NCBI GenBank assembly: GCA_024304885.1
Contig: JALJOM010000003.1
Span: 1,956,110 to 2,020,109 of the forward strand
Source: Beijerinckiaceae bacterium
Lineage (GTDB): Bacteria > Pseudomonadota > Alphaproteobacteria > Rhizobiales > Beijerinckiaceae
Reading direction: 5' to 3'
DNA length: 64,000 nt
Position numbers and translations under genes: made by a program. Positions 18,635 through 27,915 of this stretch are shown piece after piece; within the stretch, counting starts at the first letter, position 1, and each line of letters starts with the position of its first letter. Under the pieces are notes generated by a model. The model was not told where the DNA came from, searched no databases, and saw nothing but the letters and a program-made list of their open reading frames with translations.

Positions 18635-20396
18635 GGAAAGCAAGTGCGAGGAAGCAGTGTCCACAGAACTGATAAACGCCGAGATTTCAAAGTTCCTAAG
18701 GAGCAAGGAGCCCGAGGTACTCTGCATTCGGGGTAGATGGGGGGTTGGGAAGACCTACGCATGGAAAGACCAATTGAAACAGGCGCAGGCCGCCAGGGAG
18801 ATCGCACTTCCTAGATATTCGTATGTCTCGCTCTTCGGTATCAATTCACTTGATGAGCTAAAGCAGGCAATTTTCGAAAGTGTCGTGTCGCTCATGTATG
18901 GCTTGCCCGATGCAAACCTAGAGACGCTCGACGCATTTGTAAAGTCAAATATTGGTCAGTGGCGCAAACTCACTCGTTTTGCGCAGTCGATACCGTTGAT
19001 TCGTTCATATATCGGCGGTGATGCTTCCGCGCTCTTATCATTCCTTACGATCCGCAATCAGATCGTTTGCTTCGATGACTTGGAACGTCGGAACCCGAAG
19101 CTAGAAATCGGTGACGTGCTTGGGCTTGTTGCTTTTCTCCGGGAACAGCGCGCGTGCAAGGTTGTGCTCATCCTCAACGAAGGGGCGCTGGCAGGAGAGG
19201 CAAAGACAACGTTTGAGGCCTATCTCGAGAAGGTCGTGGACTTGTCCTTAGTCTATGGGCCAACGAGCGCTCAGTCAGTCCAAGTCGCGCTCAAAGGGGA
19301 CGATCCCGTAAGCCTACGGATTGCCGAACTTTGCACGTTGCTCGGCATATCCAACATCCGTGTTATCAAGAAGATCGAGCGGATGGTCCTCGCCATCCAA
19401 CCTTTGCTCGCCGAGTTCGACGAAGCGGTGTTCAGAAAGGCTTCCAGTTCGCTCGCATTGTTCTGTTGGTCGCACGATCAGCCCGGTGAAGCGCCAACAT
19501 TGGAATTCTTGATTACCAAGAAAGCAAAACACGTGTTCGGACTTCAGCAGAACGAAGTTCTTCCAGAGAACGAGGCAGCATGGAGCGCGCTGCTTGAAGC
19601 TTATGGTTACACCTGGACCGACGACTTCGACTTGGCCTTGATTGATGGGGTTAAATATGGCTACTTCGATCCTGCTCAGATCGCGAAGCGCGCGCAGGAA
19701 CTTCATGACAGAGTGATGGGAACAAAAGGACTCGGCTCATTCGAGGATGCTTGGAGTCTGTACCACGACTCGTTTGCTGACAATCAAAACGAGGTGCTCG
19801 ATGATATCTATACATCATTCATGAGTAACTTTAAGTATATTACGCCTGTCAACCTGAATGGCACCGTCACGCTGTTCAAGGCTCTTGGAAGGCAGGCCCA
19901 GGCGATCGAGATGCTCAACCATTATGTTAACAATCGGATAGAGCCAAGATCATTTTTTGATTTAGAAGAAATCCCGTTTAGCGACCACATCACGGACCCA
20001 GATGTCAAGCAGGCCTTTGGCGAGAAATACGCGGCGCTTGAAGAAAGACTGGACCTGCAGGCGATGCTTCTCAAGGTGAAAGACTCTTTGAACGACGAAA
20101 TGCTTGCCGATCTCGCAACCGTGTCCGTTGCGGAGTATCGGAAGGCGTTCAAGGAAACCAACGGAAAGCACCTGAGAAAAATGGTGGCCGGCGTCCTTCA
20201 ATTTGATCGGATCGTCAATGCGTCCGCAGAAATGAAAGAAGTCTCCAAACGAGCAAAGGAAGCACTAAAGCTAATTGGAGCGGAATCCCCGATCAATGCC
20301 TACCGGGTGGCCAAGTATGGAGTTAGAGTCGAAGTATCCTCCGAAGATGCATCTGACGATCCTCGACAGGGCACGCCGAAGAGTGTTCCGGAGTAG
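18627..20396 (+). CDS. KAP-type P-loop NTPase, defence-like gene of foreign origin
   Basis: About 589 residues from GTG 18627 (ATG 18597 and GTG 18657 are alternatives). Walker A is GRWGVGKT at ~36-43 and Walker B is [11 protein letters not shown] at ~145-155. This fits the KAP P-loop group often found in phage-defence loci. The rest is helical with no recognised effector domain. No transmembrane helix is evident, although many KAP proteins have one. Codon use and GC content are clearly lower than in neighbours, and the start overlaps the end of the 5-oxoprolinase gene. The 3' end runs into a truncated HicB gene on the other strand. Acquisition by transfer is strongly suggested; a defence role is inference. 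Confidence 0.8.
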   Translation: MVEESKCEEAVSTELINAEISKFLRSKEPEVLCIRGRWGVGKTYAWKDQLKQAQAAREIALPRYSYVSLFGINSLDELKQAIFESVVSLMYGLPDANLETLDAFVKSNIGQWRKLTRFAQSIPLIRSYIGGDASALLSFLTIRNQIVCFDDLERRNPKLEIGDVLGLVAFLREQRACKVVLILNEGALAGEAKTTFEAYLEKVVDLSLVYGPTSAQSVQVALKGDDPVSLRIAELCTLLGISNIRVIKKIERMVLAIQPLLAEFDEAVFRKASSSLALFCWSHDQPGEAPTLEFLITKKAKHVFGLQQNEVLPENEAAWSALLEAYGYTWTDDFDLALIDGVKYGYFDPAQIAKRAQELHDRVMGTKGLGSFEDAWSLYHDSFADNQNEVLDDIYTSFMSNFKYITPVNLNGTVTLFKALGRQAQAIEMLNHYVNNRIEPRSFFDLEEIPFSDHITDPDVKQAFGEKYAALEERLDLQAMLLKVKDSLNDEMLADLATVSVAEYRKAFKETNGKHLRKMVAGVLQFDRIVNASAEMKEVSKRAKEALKLIGAESPINAYRVAKYGVRVEVSSEDASDDPRQGTPKSVPE

Positions 20397-20611
20397 AATT
20401 TATCCAGCTCGACGCCACGCTCCTCGCACCATGCGCGATAGTCGTCGATGGTGCTGGCGAAGGCCTCTTTCAGCTCGGCTACCGTCTTGCCTGCGAAATG
20501 CAGCACGGTACGCGTGTTCACCGTGCTCCCGTGCATTGCCTCGTCGCCGTCCTCGTAGGAGACCTCGGCGATGAAGCCCTCGTGCTGCAAGATCAAGTCT
20601 CGTCCCCTCAT
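20300..20611 (-). pseudogene. HicB-family antitoxin, C-terminus replaced
   Basis: The first ~74 residues are a typical HicB partial RNase H fold ([59 protein letters not shown]). After the conserved SG the family normally continues with a K(F/I)xVRLP ribbon-helix-helix DNA-binding domain. Here the frame instead reads antisense through the 3' end of the KAP NTPase gene (about 20300-20395). The DNA-binding half is thus missing. No hicA toxin lies upstream. Probably a non-functional relic cut by the insertion. Confidence 0.75.
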
Positions 20612-20622
20612 GCTCTCGAGGT

Positions 20623-20915
20623 TTACTCGACAGGCGTCGGCTCGCGCCGCGGCACGGTCGAGTAATCATGCTCGCGCTCGGCCTTCGAGAGGTCATGGGC
20701 CGCTTGCAGATTCAGCCAGAAGCGTGGTTCGGTTCCGAAGTAGCGCCCGAGCCTGGTAGCCGTATTGCCGATACATCCCGACGACCTCGAATGATATCGG
20801 TCAGGCGGTTGCCCGGAACGCCGATCGCCGCGCCGAGAGCGCGCGAGGACAGTCCGGCCGGCTTCAGAAATTCCTCGACGAGTACCTCGCCGCGATAGGT
20901 ACGCAGTCGAGGCAT
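20623..20915 (-). pseudogene. HigA-family antitoxin with frameshift
   Basis: An Xre/HigA antitoxin in two frames. The first frame gives MPRLRTYRGEVLVEEFLKP and GLSSRALGAAIGVPGNRLTD, up to RGRRDVSA. A second frame continues NTATRLGRYFGTEPRFWLNL, then QAAHDLSKA, to a TAA stop at 20623. Restoring one base near 20763-20766 joins them into a normal ~98-residue HigA. The expected higB toxin upstream is absent because mnmA ends at 20927. It lies 12 bases before the HicB relic, on the same strand. A sequencing error is possible. Confidence 0.8.
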
Positions 20916-20926
20916 CGACGCCGACC

Positions 20927-22165
20927 CTAGACCGGCACGCCCTGCGGGTCGGCCGGACGTGCGAAGCTGTCCGTGGCGGGACAGGCGGGCTCCGCCGAGA
21001 CGATGAAGCCGCCGCCGAGCACGCGGGCCTGCGGCCGGTCCGAATCATAGAGCACGCAGGCCTGCCCGGGCGACACGGCATCCTCGTCGCTCACGAACTC
21101 GACGAAGGTCTCGGGGCCAGAGACATCGAGGAACCCCGGCACCGGCTGGCGGGTCGAGCGGACGCGAACGAAGACCTCGCGGGGCTCGGGCGTCGGCGCG
21201 TCGAGCGAGCCCGGCCCGATCCAGTTCAAGCCGCGCAAGCGGACGAGCCGCGTCGCGAGCGCGCTCCTCGGTCCGACGACGACGCGCGCCTTCGCGGCAT
21301 CGAGCTTCAGCACATAGAGCGGCTCGCCGGCCGCGGCGCCGGAGTTGCCGAGGCCCAACCCGCGCCTTTGGCCGATCGTGAAATGGATGACGCCCGCATG
21401 GCGCCCGAGCACGCGGCCGTCGAGATGCACGATCTCGCCCGGCACGGCGGCGCCGGGCGAGAGGCGCTCGATGACGTCGCTGTAGCGCCCGCTCGGCACG
21501 AAGCAGATGTCCTGGCTGTCTTGCTTGTCGGCGACGAGGAGCCCGAAGGCGGCGGCGCGCGCGCGAACCTCGGCCTTGGTCAGGTCGCCGAGCGGGAAGC
21601 GCAGCAGCTCGAGCTGCTCCCGCGTCGTCGCGAAGAGAAAATAGCTCTGGTCGCGCGCGACATCGCGGGCACGGTAGAGCGCGCGGCGGCCCGTCTCGTC
21701 GAGCCGGGACGACACGTAGTGCCCGGTCGCCAGGATGTCGGCGCCGAGGTCGCGCGCCGTCTCGAACAGGTCGGCGAACTTGATCTCGCTGTTGCAGGAT
21801 ACACAAGGGACTGGCGTCTCGCCCATCGCATAGCTCTGCGCGAAACGGTCGATGACCTTCTCGCGAAACCGCTCCTCGTAGTCGAGCACGTAGTGGGGGA
21901 TGCCGATCTGCGCCGCGACGCGTCGCGCGTCATGGATGTCCTGGCCGGCGCAGCAGGCGCCCTTGCGATGCGTCGCCTCGCCATGGTCGTAGAGCTGCAG
22001 GGTCACGCCGATGACGTCGTAGCCCTCGGCATGGAGCATGGCGGCGACCACCGCGGAATCCACCCCGCCCGACATCGCGACGACGACCCTCGTATGCGCA
22101 GGATCCGCGCGAAGGCCGAGACGATCGGTGCCGGTGCTTCCGCCCGGCGGAAGACTGTCGTTCAT
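20927..22165 (-). CDS. mnmA: tRNA-specific 2-thiouridylase
   Basis: Thiolates U34 of tRNA-Lys, -Glu and -Gln; 412 residues. The PP-loop SGGVDS is at residues 32-37. The two catalytic cysteines lie in PCVSCN and in [19 protein letters not shown] marks the central domain, and the C-terminal beta barrel ends with [18 protein letters not shown]. The N-terminus is about 20 residues longer than in E. coli. The gene follows a small unknown ORF closely. Confidence 0.96.
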   Translation of the reverse strand: MNDSLPPGGSTGTDRLGLRADPAHTRVVVAMSGGVDSAVVAAMLHAEGYDVIGVTLQLYDHGEATHRKGACCAGQDIHDARRVAAQIGIPHYVLDYEERFREKVIDRFAQSYAMGETPVPCVSCNSEIKFADLFETARDLGADILATGHYVSSRLDETGRRALYRARDVARDQSYFLFATTREQLELLRFPLGDLTKAEVRARAAAFGLLVADKQDSQDICFVPSGRYSDVIERLSPGAAVPGEIVHLDGRVLGRHAGVIHFTIGQRRGLGLGNSGAAAGEPLYVLKLDAAKARVVVGPRSALATRLVRLRGLNWIGPGSLDAPTPEPREVFVRVRSTRQPVPGFLDVSGPETFVEFVSDEDAVSPGQACVLYDSDRPQARVLGGGFIVSAEPACPATDSFARPADPQGVPV

Positions 22166-22171
22166 GGGTCC

Positions 22172-22480
22172 TTATCCGAAGCCGGCGCCCCTCGGGCGCC
22201 GACCGTCACCTCGATGAAAAAGCATGCCAGGTGCCCGCATGTAATCCAAATCCATGACTTTTGCGAGCGTCGCGGCATCTCGGTCGCCTGCGGTCCCGGA
22301 GTCCAGCAAAACGAGCACGAGCTCGGGACTTCGCGCCTCGATCTCGTGAAACGTGCATCCGTGGCCCCGGCACAGGAGGCGTTGCGCGTCGAACACATCG
22401 AGCAAATATTTCGGTCTCGCCGCCTGCTGCGTGTATTCCGATCGGATTGCACGCAGTTTTGTCTGCAAATGCAGCAGCAT
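22172..22480 (-). CDS. Hypothetical protein upstream of mnmA
   Basis: A 102-residue frame beginning MLLHLQTKLRAIRSEYTQQA, 6 bases before the mnmA start on the same strand. Composition and third-position GC look coding (YLLDVFDAQRLLCRGHGCTF, SPELVLVLLDSG). No family recognised. A shorter reading or a non-coding status cannot be excluded. Confidence 0.45.
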   Translation of the reverse strand: MLLHLQTKLRAIRSEYTQQAARPKYLLDVFDAQRLLCRGHGCTFHEIEARSPELVLVLLDSGTAGDRDAATLAKVMDLDYMRAPGMLFHRGDGRRPRGAGFG

Positions 22481-22650
22481 GGCTTAGGCGATTTTTAAGC
22501 CGCCGCCTTTATGTTGCCATGGATCACGGACGCCGGCCAGATCACGGCGGCCCAAAGCTCGAAAGTCTTTACCGGGCGATGCTCGAACGGACCCACTCTC
22601 GCCCTCGAACGTACATCGCCCCCGGTGAGCCCTGAGGAACCCAAAGAGTC

Positions 22651-22932
22651 GTGACCATGGCCGAACTCCCCCGCCAACGCGCGAAATATGTCATCGGGCC
22701 CGATGGAAGCCCCTTGACGATCGCGGATCTGCCGCCCGCAACAACCAAGCGTTGGGTCATCCGACGCAAGGCGGAGGTCGTTGCGGCCGTACGCGGCGGG
22801 CTCCTTTCCCTCGACGAAGCGTGCAATCGCTACACCTTGACCGTCGACGAGTTCCTGTCCTGGCAATCCTCGATCGATCAGCACGGTCTCGCCGGGCTGC
22901 GGACGACCCGGATTCAGCAATACAGGACCTGA
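22651..22932 (+). CDS. sciP: CtrA inhibitor SciP (DUF1153)
   Basis: A 93-residue helix-turn-helix protein. The DUF1153 signature is complete: KYVIGPDGSPLTIADLPP, TKRWVIRRKAEVVAAV, GLLSLDEACNRY, and HGLAGLRTTRIQ. In Caulobacter SciP binds CtrA and blocks transcription from CtrA-activated promoters in G1, linking it to cell cycle and flagellar gene control. GTG 22651 has a GAGGA site 12 bases upstream; ATG 22657 is an equally good start with AAAGAG 8 bases upstream. Confidence 0.95.
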   Translation: MTMAELPRQRAKYVIGPDGSPLTIADLPPATTKRWVIRRKAEVVAAVRGGLLSLDEACNRYTLTVDEFLSWQSSIDQHGLAGLRTTRIQQYRT

Positions 22933-23039
22933 CCACGGTCCGCGGCCTCTGCGCCCGGCCCTTCCTGCACGACCAGAGGCGCTGGCCTCTTCGACACTCC
23001 CCGCACCTCGGCTCGGCGCTTCTCGCCCCGGCAAACCCC

Positions 23040-24422
23040 TCAATAGATGCATTCGGTGAAGGCCGGCTCGACCGAGCCGTGCCATCTCGTCTCGTACAGC
23101 TCGACGAGACGTTCCGCCTCGCTCCTCCCGTGGACGATCGCATCCAGAGGATCGAGAAAACGTGTCTCGTCCCGCCCTTCCGCGTCGAGGCGCTTACGCA
23201 GGGCAAGGCCCTGTCGCGCGAGGCAGAGGACCTCGACGCCGATCTCGCGAAGGCTGCGACCTCCGATCGTCGCCCCGAGTCCCAGCCGCGGAACCTCGGC
23301 CCGCAGCGACTCGCGTGCCGCGGCGTCCCAGGACTTCACGAGGTCCCAAGCCGCGTCGAGGCAGGCCGGCTCGTAGAGGAGCCCGACGAAGAGGGCCGGC
23401 AAGGCGGGCAAGAGAGGCCGCGGCCCGGCATCGGCGCCACGCATCTCGAGGTAGCGCTTCAGGCGCACCTCGGGAAAGATCGTCGAGATGTGATTGGCCC
23501 AATCCGAGATCGTCGCGCGCTCGCCGGGAAGCTGCGGCAGGCGCCCGTCGAGGAGGTCGCGAAAGCTCGCCCCGGCGACATCGTGGTAGGTCTCGCCGCG
23601 CTTGACGAAATACATCGGCACGTCGAGCGCATAGTCCGCATAGCGTTCGAACCCCATGCCGGGTTCGAAGGCGAAGGGCAGCATCCCCGTGCGTGCCTTG
23701 TCGGTATCGCGCCACACCTCGGAGCGCGCGGACAGGAACCCGTTCAGCTTGCCGTCCGAGAAGGGGGAGTTGGCGAAGAGCGCGGTCACGAGCGGCTGCA
23801 AGGCCAGCGATACCCGCAGCTTCTGAACCATGTCGGCCTCGCCCGAAAAGTCGAGATTGGCCTGCACGGTCGAGGTCAGGAACATCATCTCGAGGCCGCG
23901 GGTCCCGACCTTCGGCATATAGCGCGTCATGATCTCGTAGCGCTGCTTCGGCATCACGGGCGCCTCGCTGAGCGCCCACCTCGGGCTCATGCCGAGCGCT
24001 AAAAATCCGATCCCGAGCGGCCTCGCCACGGCGTCGAGCATGGTGAAATGGTGCTCGAGCTCGGCTTCCGTCTCGTGGATCGTCGTGACGGGCGCGCCGG
24101 ACAGCTCGAACTGGCCACCGGGCTCGAGCGAGATCGCTCCGCCTTTCGCCTCGTCATAGAGCCCGATGATCGCCCCACGGTCCGTGATCGGCGCCCAACC
24201 GAGGTCTGCGCGCATGCCGTCGAGGAGCGCGCGAATCCCCTTGCCGTCCGAGCTCCCGGCACCCTCGTAGGGAACCGGCACGAGGCCGTCGCGGTAGAAA
24301 GGGATCTTCTCGTGCTCGGTGCCGACGCGGAACTCGGCGGCGGGCTTGCATCCGGCCTCGAGCCAAGTCACGAGCTCGTCGCGTGACGTTATTGGCGTCT
24401 CATCCGTCACGTCGCGGGCCAT
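23040..24422 (-). CDS. gshA: Glutamate-cysteine ligase (GCS2, plant/alphaproteobacterial type)
   Basis: Makes gamma-glutamylcysteine, the first step to glutathione; 460 residues. Family marks include FRVGTEHEKIPFY, LEPGGQFELSGAP, ALGMSPRWAL, and MTRYMPKVGTRGLEMMFLT. ATG 24422 is chosen since the conserved domain starts soon after. The mature enzyme is cytosolic and, in this clade, often redox regulated by a disulfide; this was not assessed here. Confidence 0.95.
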   Translation of the reverse strand: MARDVTDETPITSRDELVTWLEAGCKPAAEFRVGTEHEKIPFYRDGLVPVPYEGAGSSDGKGIRALLDGMRADLGWAPITDRGAIIGLYDEAKGGAISLEPGGQFELSGAPVTTIHETEAELEHHFTMLDAVARPLGIGFLALGMSPRWALSEAPVMPKQRYEIMTRYMPKVGTRGLEMMFLTSTVQANLDFSGEADMVQKLRVSLALQPLVTALFANSPFSDGKLNGFLSARSEVWRDTDKARTGMLPFAFEPGMGFERYADYALDVPMYFVKRGETYHDVAGASFRDLLDGRLPQLPGERATISDWANHISTIFPEVRLKRYLEMRGADAGPRPLLPALPALFVGLLYEPACLDAAWDLVKSWDAAARESLRAEVPRLGLGATIGGRSLREIGVEVLCLARQGLALRKRLDAEGRDETRFLDPLDAIVHGRSEAERLVELYETRWHGSVEPAFTECIY

Positions 24423-24716
24423 GAATCGACCTTCACTTCTCGGCCTTCGCCCTGCAGGCGCAGATCGCAATCCGGACGCATGCGGGATCGTTCCGTTCCG
24501 CTCGAACGGAGGAGGGTTCGCGGGAACTGCAAGAATTGCCGCATCTACTAGCGATGGGCCGAACGAGACGGTTCGGCACAGCGCACCGAGTCGCGGGGAC
24601 TACGGCAGCGATGCGCCGCGAGCTTCATAGGCGGGTCCCCGGCACGGCGCAATGTCTCGGCTCGGTGCCGCGCCTTGCCCCCGACCGTCGGGCCCGGTCC
24701 AGGCCACGCGCACCCG

Positions 24717-25610
24717 TCAGTCGCGTGACCCGCGCAGGATTTTCCCGATCTCGTCCTCGAGGCCGCCCCGGGGGCGCTCCGGCTCGCCCGGCCGCGGCGG
24801 GCTCTCCTGCCCTCGGCCGCCCCGGATCACCTGCTCCAGGATGCTGCCGAAATCGATGCCGTCCGGCCCGGAGGGCGCTCCTTGCGGCGGGACAGGGCTC
24901 CCGCCGCCGCCCCGGATCACCTGCTCGAGAATGCTGCCGAGGTCGATGCCGGCCGGCCCGGAGGGCGCGCCTTGTGGCGGGACAGGGCTCCCGCCGCCGC
25001 CGCCCCGGATCACCTGCTCCAGGATGCTGCCGAGGTCGATGCCGCCGGGCCCGGAGGGCGCGCCTTGTGGCGGGACAGGGCTCGCGCCGCCGCCGCCCCG
25101 GATGATCTGCTCCAGGATGCTGCCGAGGTCGATGCCGCCGGGCCCGGAGGGCGCGCCCTGTGGCGGGACCGGGCTCGCCTCGGCACGGCCTCCACCGAGA
25201 ACCTGGCCGAGGATCGAGCCGAGCCCGCCGAGGCCTCGGCTTTGAACGTAGCTGACGATCGCGCTCACGACCAGCGACCCGATCACCGGCAGCATCTTGC
25301 TCAGAAGGTCGGGCGCGAGTCCGGTCGTCCCGGCTGCCCGCGCGACGAGCGCGTCACGCTCGGCATCCGAGATCGGCAAGGAGGTCGGATCACCGAAGGC
25401 TGCCAGCGGCCGCGCCGCGCCGGGAAGGCCGAGCAAGGAGAGGAACCCGGCGGGGTCCGAAGCCTTGGCTCTCACCCCTGCGGCTATTGCCGGCATCAGG
25501 GCATCGACGGCGGCGTTCGCCTCGTCCGTCGAGATGCCGAATTCGGCGGCGAGCCGATCGATCGCCGGGCCGCTTTCGAGATTGCTCGATGTGTTGCCGA
25601 GATCACCCAT
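24717..25610 (-). CDS. YidB/DUF937-like protein with tandem-repeat tail
   Basis: A 297-residue protein. The N-terminal ~140 residues are helical and resemble DUF937/YidB proteins (RLAAEFGISTDEANAAVDAL, then LMPAIAAG and later LLSKMLPVIGSLVVSAI). The C-terminal half contains four near-identical units of about 31 residues, each SPVPPQGAPSGPxGIDLGSI followed by LEQVIRGGGG. Each unit ends with a copy of the LGSIL(E/G)QV motif that closes the family domain (LGSILGQVLGGG). Start ATG 25610 precedes the conserved part; an upstream ATG at 25682 is less likely. Role unknown. Confidence 0.8.
   Translation of the reverse strand: MGDLGNTSSNLESGPAIDRLAAEFGISTDEANAAVDALMPAIAAGVRAKASDPAGFLSLLGLPGAARPLAAFGDPTSLPISDAERDALVARAAGTTGLAPDLLSKMLPVIGSLVVSAIVSYVQSRGLGGLGSILGQVLGGGRAEASPVPPQGAPSGPGGIDLGSILEQIIRGGGGASPVPPQGAPSGPGGIDLGSILEQVIRGGGGGSPVPPQGAPSGPAGIDLGSILEQVIRGGGGSPVPPQGAPSGPDGIDFGSILEQVIRGGRGQESPPRPGEPERPRGGLEDEIGKILRGSRD
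24812..25175. repeat. Coding tandem repeat, four units of ~90-93 bp
   Basis: Within the YidB-like gene, four units of 90-93 bases are highly similar at DNA level (for example GGGCGCGCCTTGTGGCGGGAC recurs), implying recent duplication or ongoing recombination. Unit lengths keep the reading frame. Differences are confined mostly to a few codons (G/A/D before GID, V/I in EQ(V/I)I). Confidence 0.9.
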
Positions 25611-25693
25611 GAAGTAGCCCTCCGATCCGGTCAGCGACGCGAATCTCCCGATCCCGGTAGCCCGGAGGGAGGCGCGCCCCATGGCCCGCTATG

Positions 25694-27049
25694 CTAGCGG
25701 GCTTCTGGGTGCGTGGCGAGCCGCGCAGTCACCACATAGGCGGCGATCACGGCACCGACCCCGAAGAAGGCCGAGCCGAGGATCAAGCCGACGATTCCGC
25801 CGTCCGGCCCATGATGCGCAGCGCCGAGGGTGACGAACGGGATGACGCCGAGAGTCGCGCGGCCCCAGTTGAAGAGGGTCGAGAGAACGGCGAAGCCGAG
25901 ATTGTTGAATGCCGCATTGGCGACGAAGATCCCTCCGAGGAAGAGCCAGAGCGCGCCGCCCCAGGTGCAGTAGAACCGCACGAGGCGCGCGGTCTCCCCG
26001 GTCGCGCCGAAGAGCTGAACGATCAGCGGGGCCGCCAGGAAGAGCAGCGCCGAGACGGCGACGACATAGACGACGGCAAAGGCGAGGCTGTCGGTCAGCA
26101 CCTGGCGCACGCGCGGGAAGCGCTTGGCGCCGAGATTCTGGCCCATGATCGGGCCGACCGAGCCCGACAGCGCGAAAAGGACGCCGAAGGCGACGGGGCT
26201 CAGCCGGTCGATGATTGCGACCGCGGCGACGATCGGATCCCCGAACTGCGCGAAGACTCGCATCGCATAGGCGCTGGCGACCGGGGTTGCGAGATTGGTG
26301 AGCACGGCGGGAACAGCGATCGTCAGCATCGGCGCGATGTCGGCGAGCACCGCACGCAGGCGCGGCCTCCGGATCAGGTCATGCACTACGGCCGCGCCCC
26401 AGAGCCCGACCACGACGAGGACGAAGCGCGAGACGATCGTGACGATGGCCGCGCCATAGACGCCGAGACCGAAGCCGAAGATGAAGATCGGATCGAGCAC
26501 GGCGGTGACGATCGCTGCGGCGAGCGTGACATACATGGCGCGCGTCGCATCGCCGACGGCGCGCAGGATGGCCCCGAGCGCGATGCCGAGGCCGAGGAAG
26601 ATCGTCGGCGGAAGCGTGATCGCGAGATAGGTCGAGGCGACGTCGAGCGCCTCGCCGCGCGCGCCGAAGAGCACGAGAATGTCCTGCCGGAAGACGAGGG
26701 CCGCGACGGTTGCGGCCCCGGTGACGATGGTGACATGCACGAGCCCCGAGGCCGCGAGACGCCGTGCGCCGTGCATGTTGCCCGCACCGATCGCCCGCGA
26801 GACGAGCGCGCCGATCGCGATCGAGAGCCCGATGTTGATGGAGACGGCGAAGAACAGGACCTGCGTCGCGAAGCCGACGGCCGCCGTCAGGTTCGGATCA
26901 CCGAGCCGCGAGACATAGAGGAGCGAGAGGAGATCGACGACGAAGACCGCCATGAGGCCGACCGAGGCCGCCGCCGTCATGACGACGACGTGGCGCATCG
27001 TGGAGCCTTCGGTGAAGACGGCCTGCGGACCGGATTTCTGGGATTTCAA
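25694..27049 (-). CDS. MATE-family multidrug/metabolite exporter
   Basis: A 451-residue protein with about 12 hydrophobic helices in two similar halves, as in MATE (MatE) transporters. Typical segments are GFATQVLFFAVSINIGLSIA, LVSRAIGAGN, and in the second half GPIMGQNLGAKRFPRV. These export cationic or other small molecules using Na+ or H+. Substrate unknown. It stands alone between the YidB-like gene and a membrane protein in the opposite direction. Confidence 0.92.
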   Translation of the reverse strand: MKSQKSGPQAVFTEGSTMRHVVVMTAAASVGLMAVFVVDLLSLLYVSRLGDPNLTAAVGFATQVLFFAVSINIGLSIAIGALVSRAIGAGNMHGARRLAASGLVHVTIVTGAATVAALVFRQDILVLFGARGEALDVASTYLAITLPPTIFLGLGIALGAILRAVGDATRAMYVTLAAAIVTAVLDPIFIFGFGLGVYGAAIVTIVSRFVLVVVGLWGAAVVHDLIRRPRLRAVLADIAPMLTIAVPAVLTNLATPVASAYAMRVFAQFGDPIVAAVAIIDRLSPVAFGVLFALSGSVGPIMGQNLGAKRFPRVRQVLTDSLAFAVVYVVAVSALLFLAAPLIVQLFGATGETARLVRFYCTWGGALWLFLGGIFVANAAFNNLGFAVLSTLFNWGRATLGVIPFVTLGAAHHGPDGGIVGLILGSAFFGVGAVIAAYVVTARLATHPEAR

Positions 27050-27315
27050 AGCGTCCGGTCCTTCGGCACGAGCATGATCTCGCGTCGCGGCCGGGGCCGG
27101 TTCGAGCCATCGACGATGCGACGAGAACGCGCGAGCCTCGCCGAACGCCGAAGCCCGGCCCCGGAACGACCAGCCTGCCGTACCCGGCTCACTTGCGCCA
27201 GGTCAAGGCGAGATACTCGCGATAAAGTTTCCTCGTTTCCGGAACGCGGGTCGATGTCGTATGTTTCGCATCGGCAACCGCACCGACGTGGCGAGGAGCC
27301 AATCGGAGGTCGACC
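27050..27315. other. Divergent intergenic region
   Basis: Lies between divergent MATE and membrane-protein genes. Bases 27050-27115 (AAGCGTCCGGTCCTTCGGCA, then CGAGCATGATCTCGCG) resemble fragments of intergenic repeats common in Hyphomicrobiales, but only one copy was noticed in this window. No gene supported. Confidence 0.3.
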
Positions 27316-27915
27316 ATGACCGAGACGGATACGAGCGAGCAAGCCACGAGCCAGGCCGACGAGGGCTTGATGAGCCCGTCGCGGATGACGCGATTCTGGC
27401 TGAAGCAGCTGCCCTATGTGATCGTCCTCGTCCTGACCATTCTCGGCGTCGCCTATACCAGCGTCGCCAGGCAGCCGCTCGTAGGCTACTGGCAGTTCCT
27501 GGCCATTGCCATGGGTGTGGTCTGCATCGGCACCGGATGGCTGCACGACATGAGCCCGCAGGCCCGGTTCCGGATGATGTGGACCCAGGTTCTCCATTGG
27601 CTCGCGTTCCTGGTCGCGATGAGGATCGTGCTCTTGCCCGAGGTCACGCGGATGGTGAGCGCCAACGCCACCGGGCTCGCGCTCCTGATGCTGCTCGCGC
27701 TCGGCACCTTCGTCGCCGGCGTCCATGTCTCCTGGCAGATCTGCGTGCTCGGAATTGCAATGGCGCTCTTCGTTCCGGCCATTGCTTGGCTCCAGCAATC
27801 GGCGCTCTTTCTGCTCCTCGGCGTCGTGATCATCGGCGGGATCGGCATCACGTTCCTCTGGAGCCAAAGCGGCGGAATCGGGTCGAAGGCTGCCGAGAAG
27901 GACTATTTCGGATAG
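27316..27915 (+). CDS. Inner-membrane protein, unknown function
   Basis: A 199-residue protein with a ~30-residue hydrophilic N-terminus and about six hydrophobic segments (e.g. YVIVLVLTILGVAYTSVA, ALLMLLALGTFVAGVHV, LFLLLGVVIIGGIGITFLW). ATG 27316 has GGAGGT 5 bases upstream, an excellent site. Family not recognised. No operon partner. Confidence 0.8.
   Translation: MTETDTSEQATSQADEGLMSPSRMTRFWLKQLPYVIVLVLTILGVAYTSVARQPLVGYWQFLAIAMGVVCIGTGWLHDMSPQARFRMMWTQVLHWLAFLVAMRIVLLPEVTRMVSANATGLALLMLLALGTFVAGVHVSWQICVLGIAMALFVPAIAWLQQSALFLLLGVVIIGGIGITFLWSQSGGIGSKAAEKDYFG

Noticed and set aside
22500-22650. Riboswitch or leader peptide upstream of sciP
   Set aside because: No recognisable aptamer or hairpin set; the stretch looks like an ordinary promoter region.
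24840-25180. CRISPR array
   Set aside because: The regular ~90-base units are in-frame coding repeats with no separate unique spacers.
24536-25245. Plus-strand frames over the YidB-like repeats
   Set aside because: They are antisense images of the tandem repeat and encode Pro/Arg/Ala-rich nonsense.
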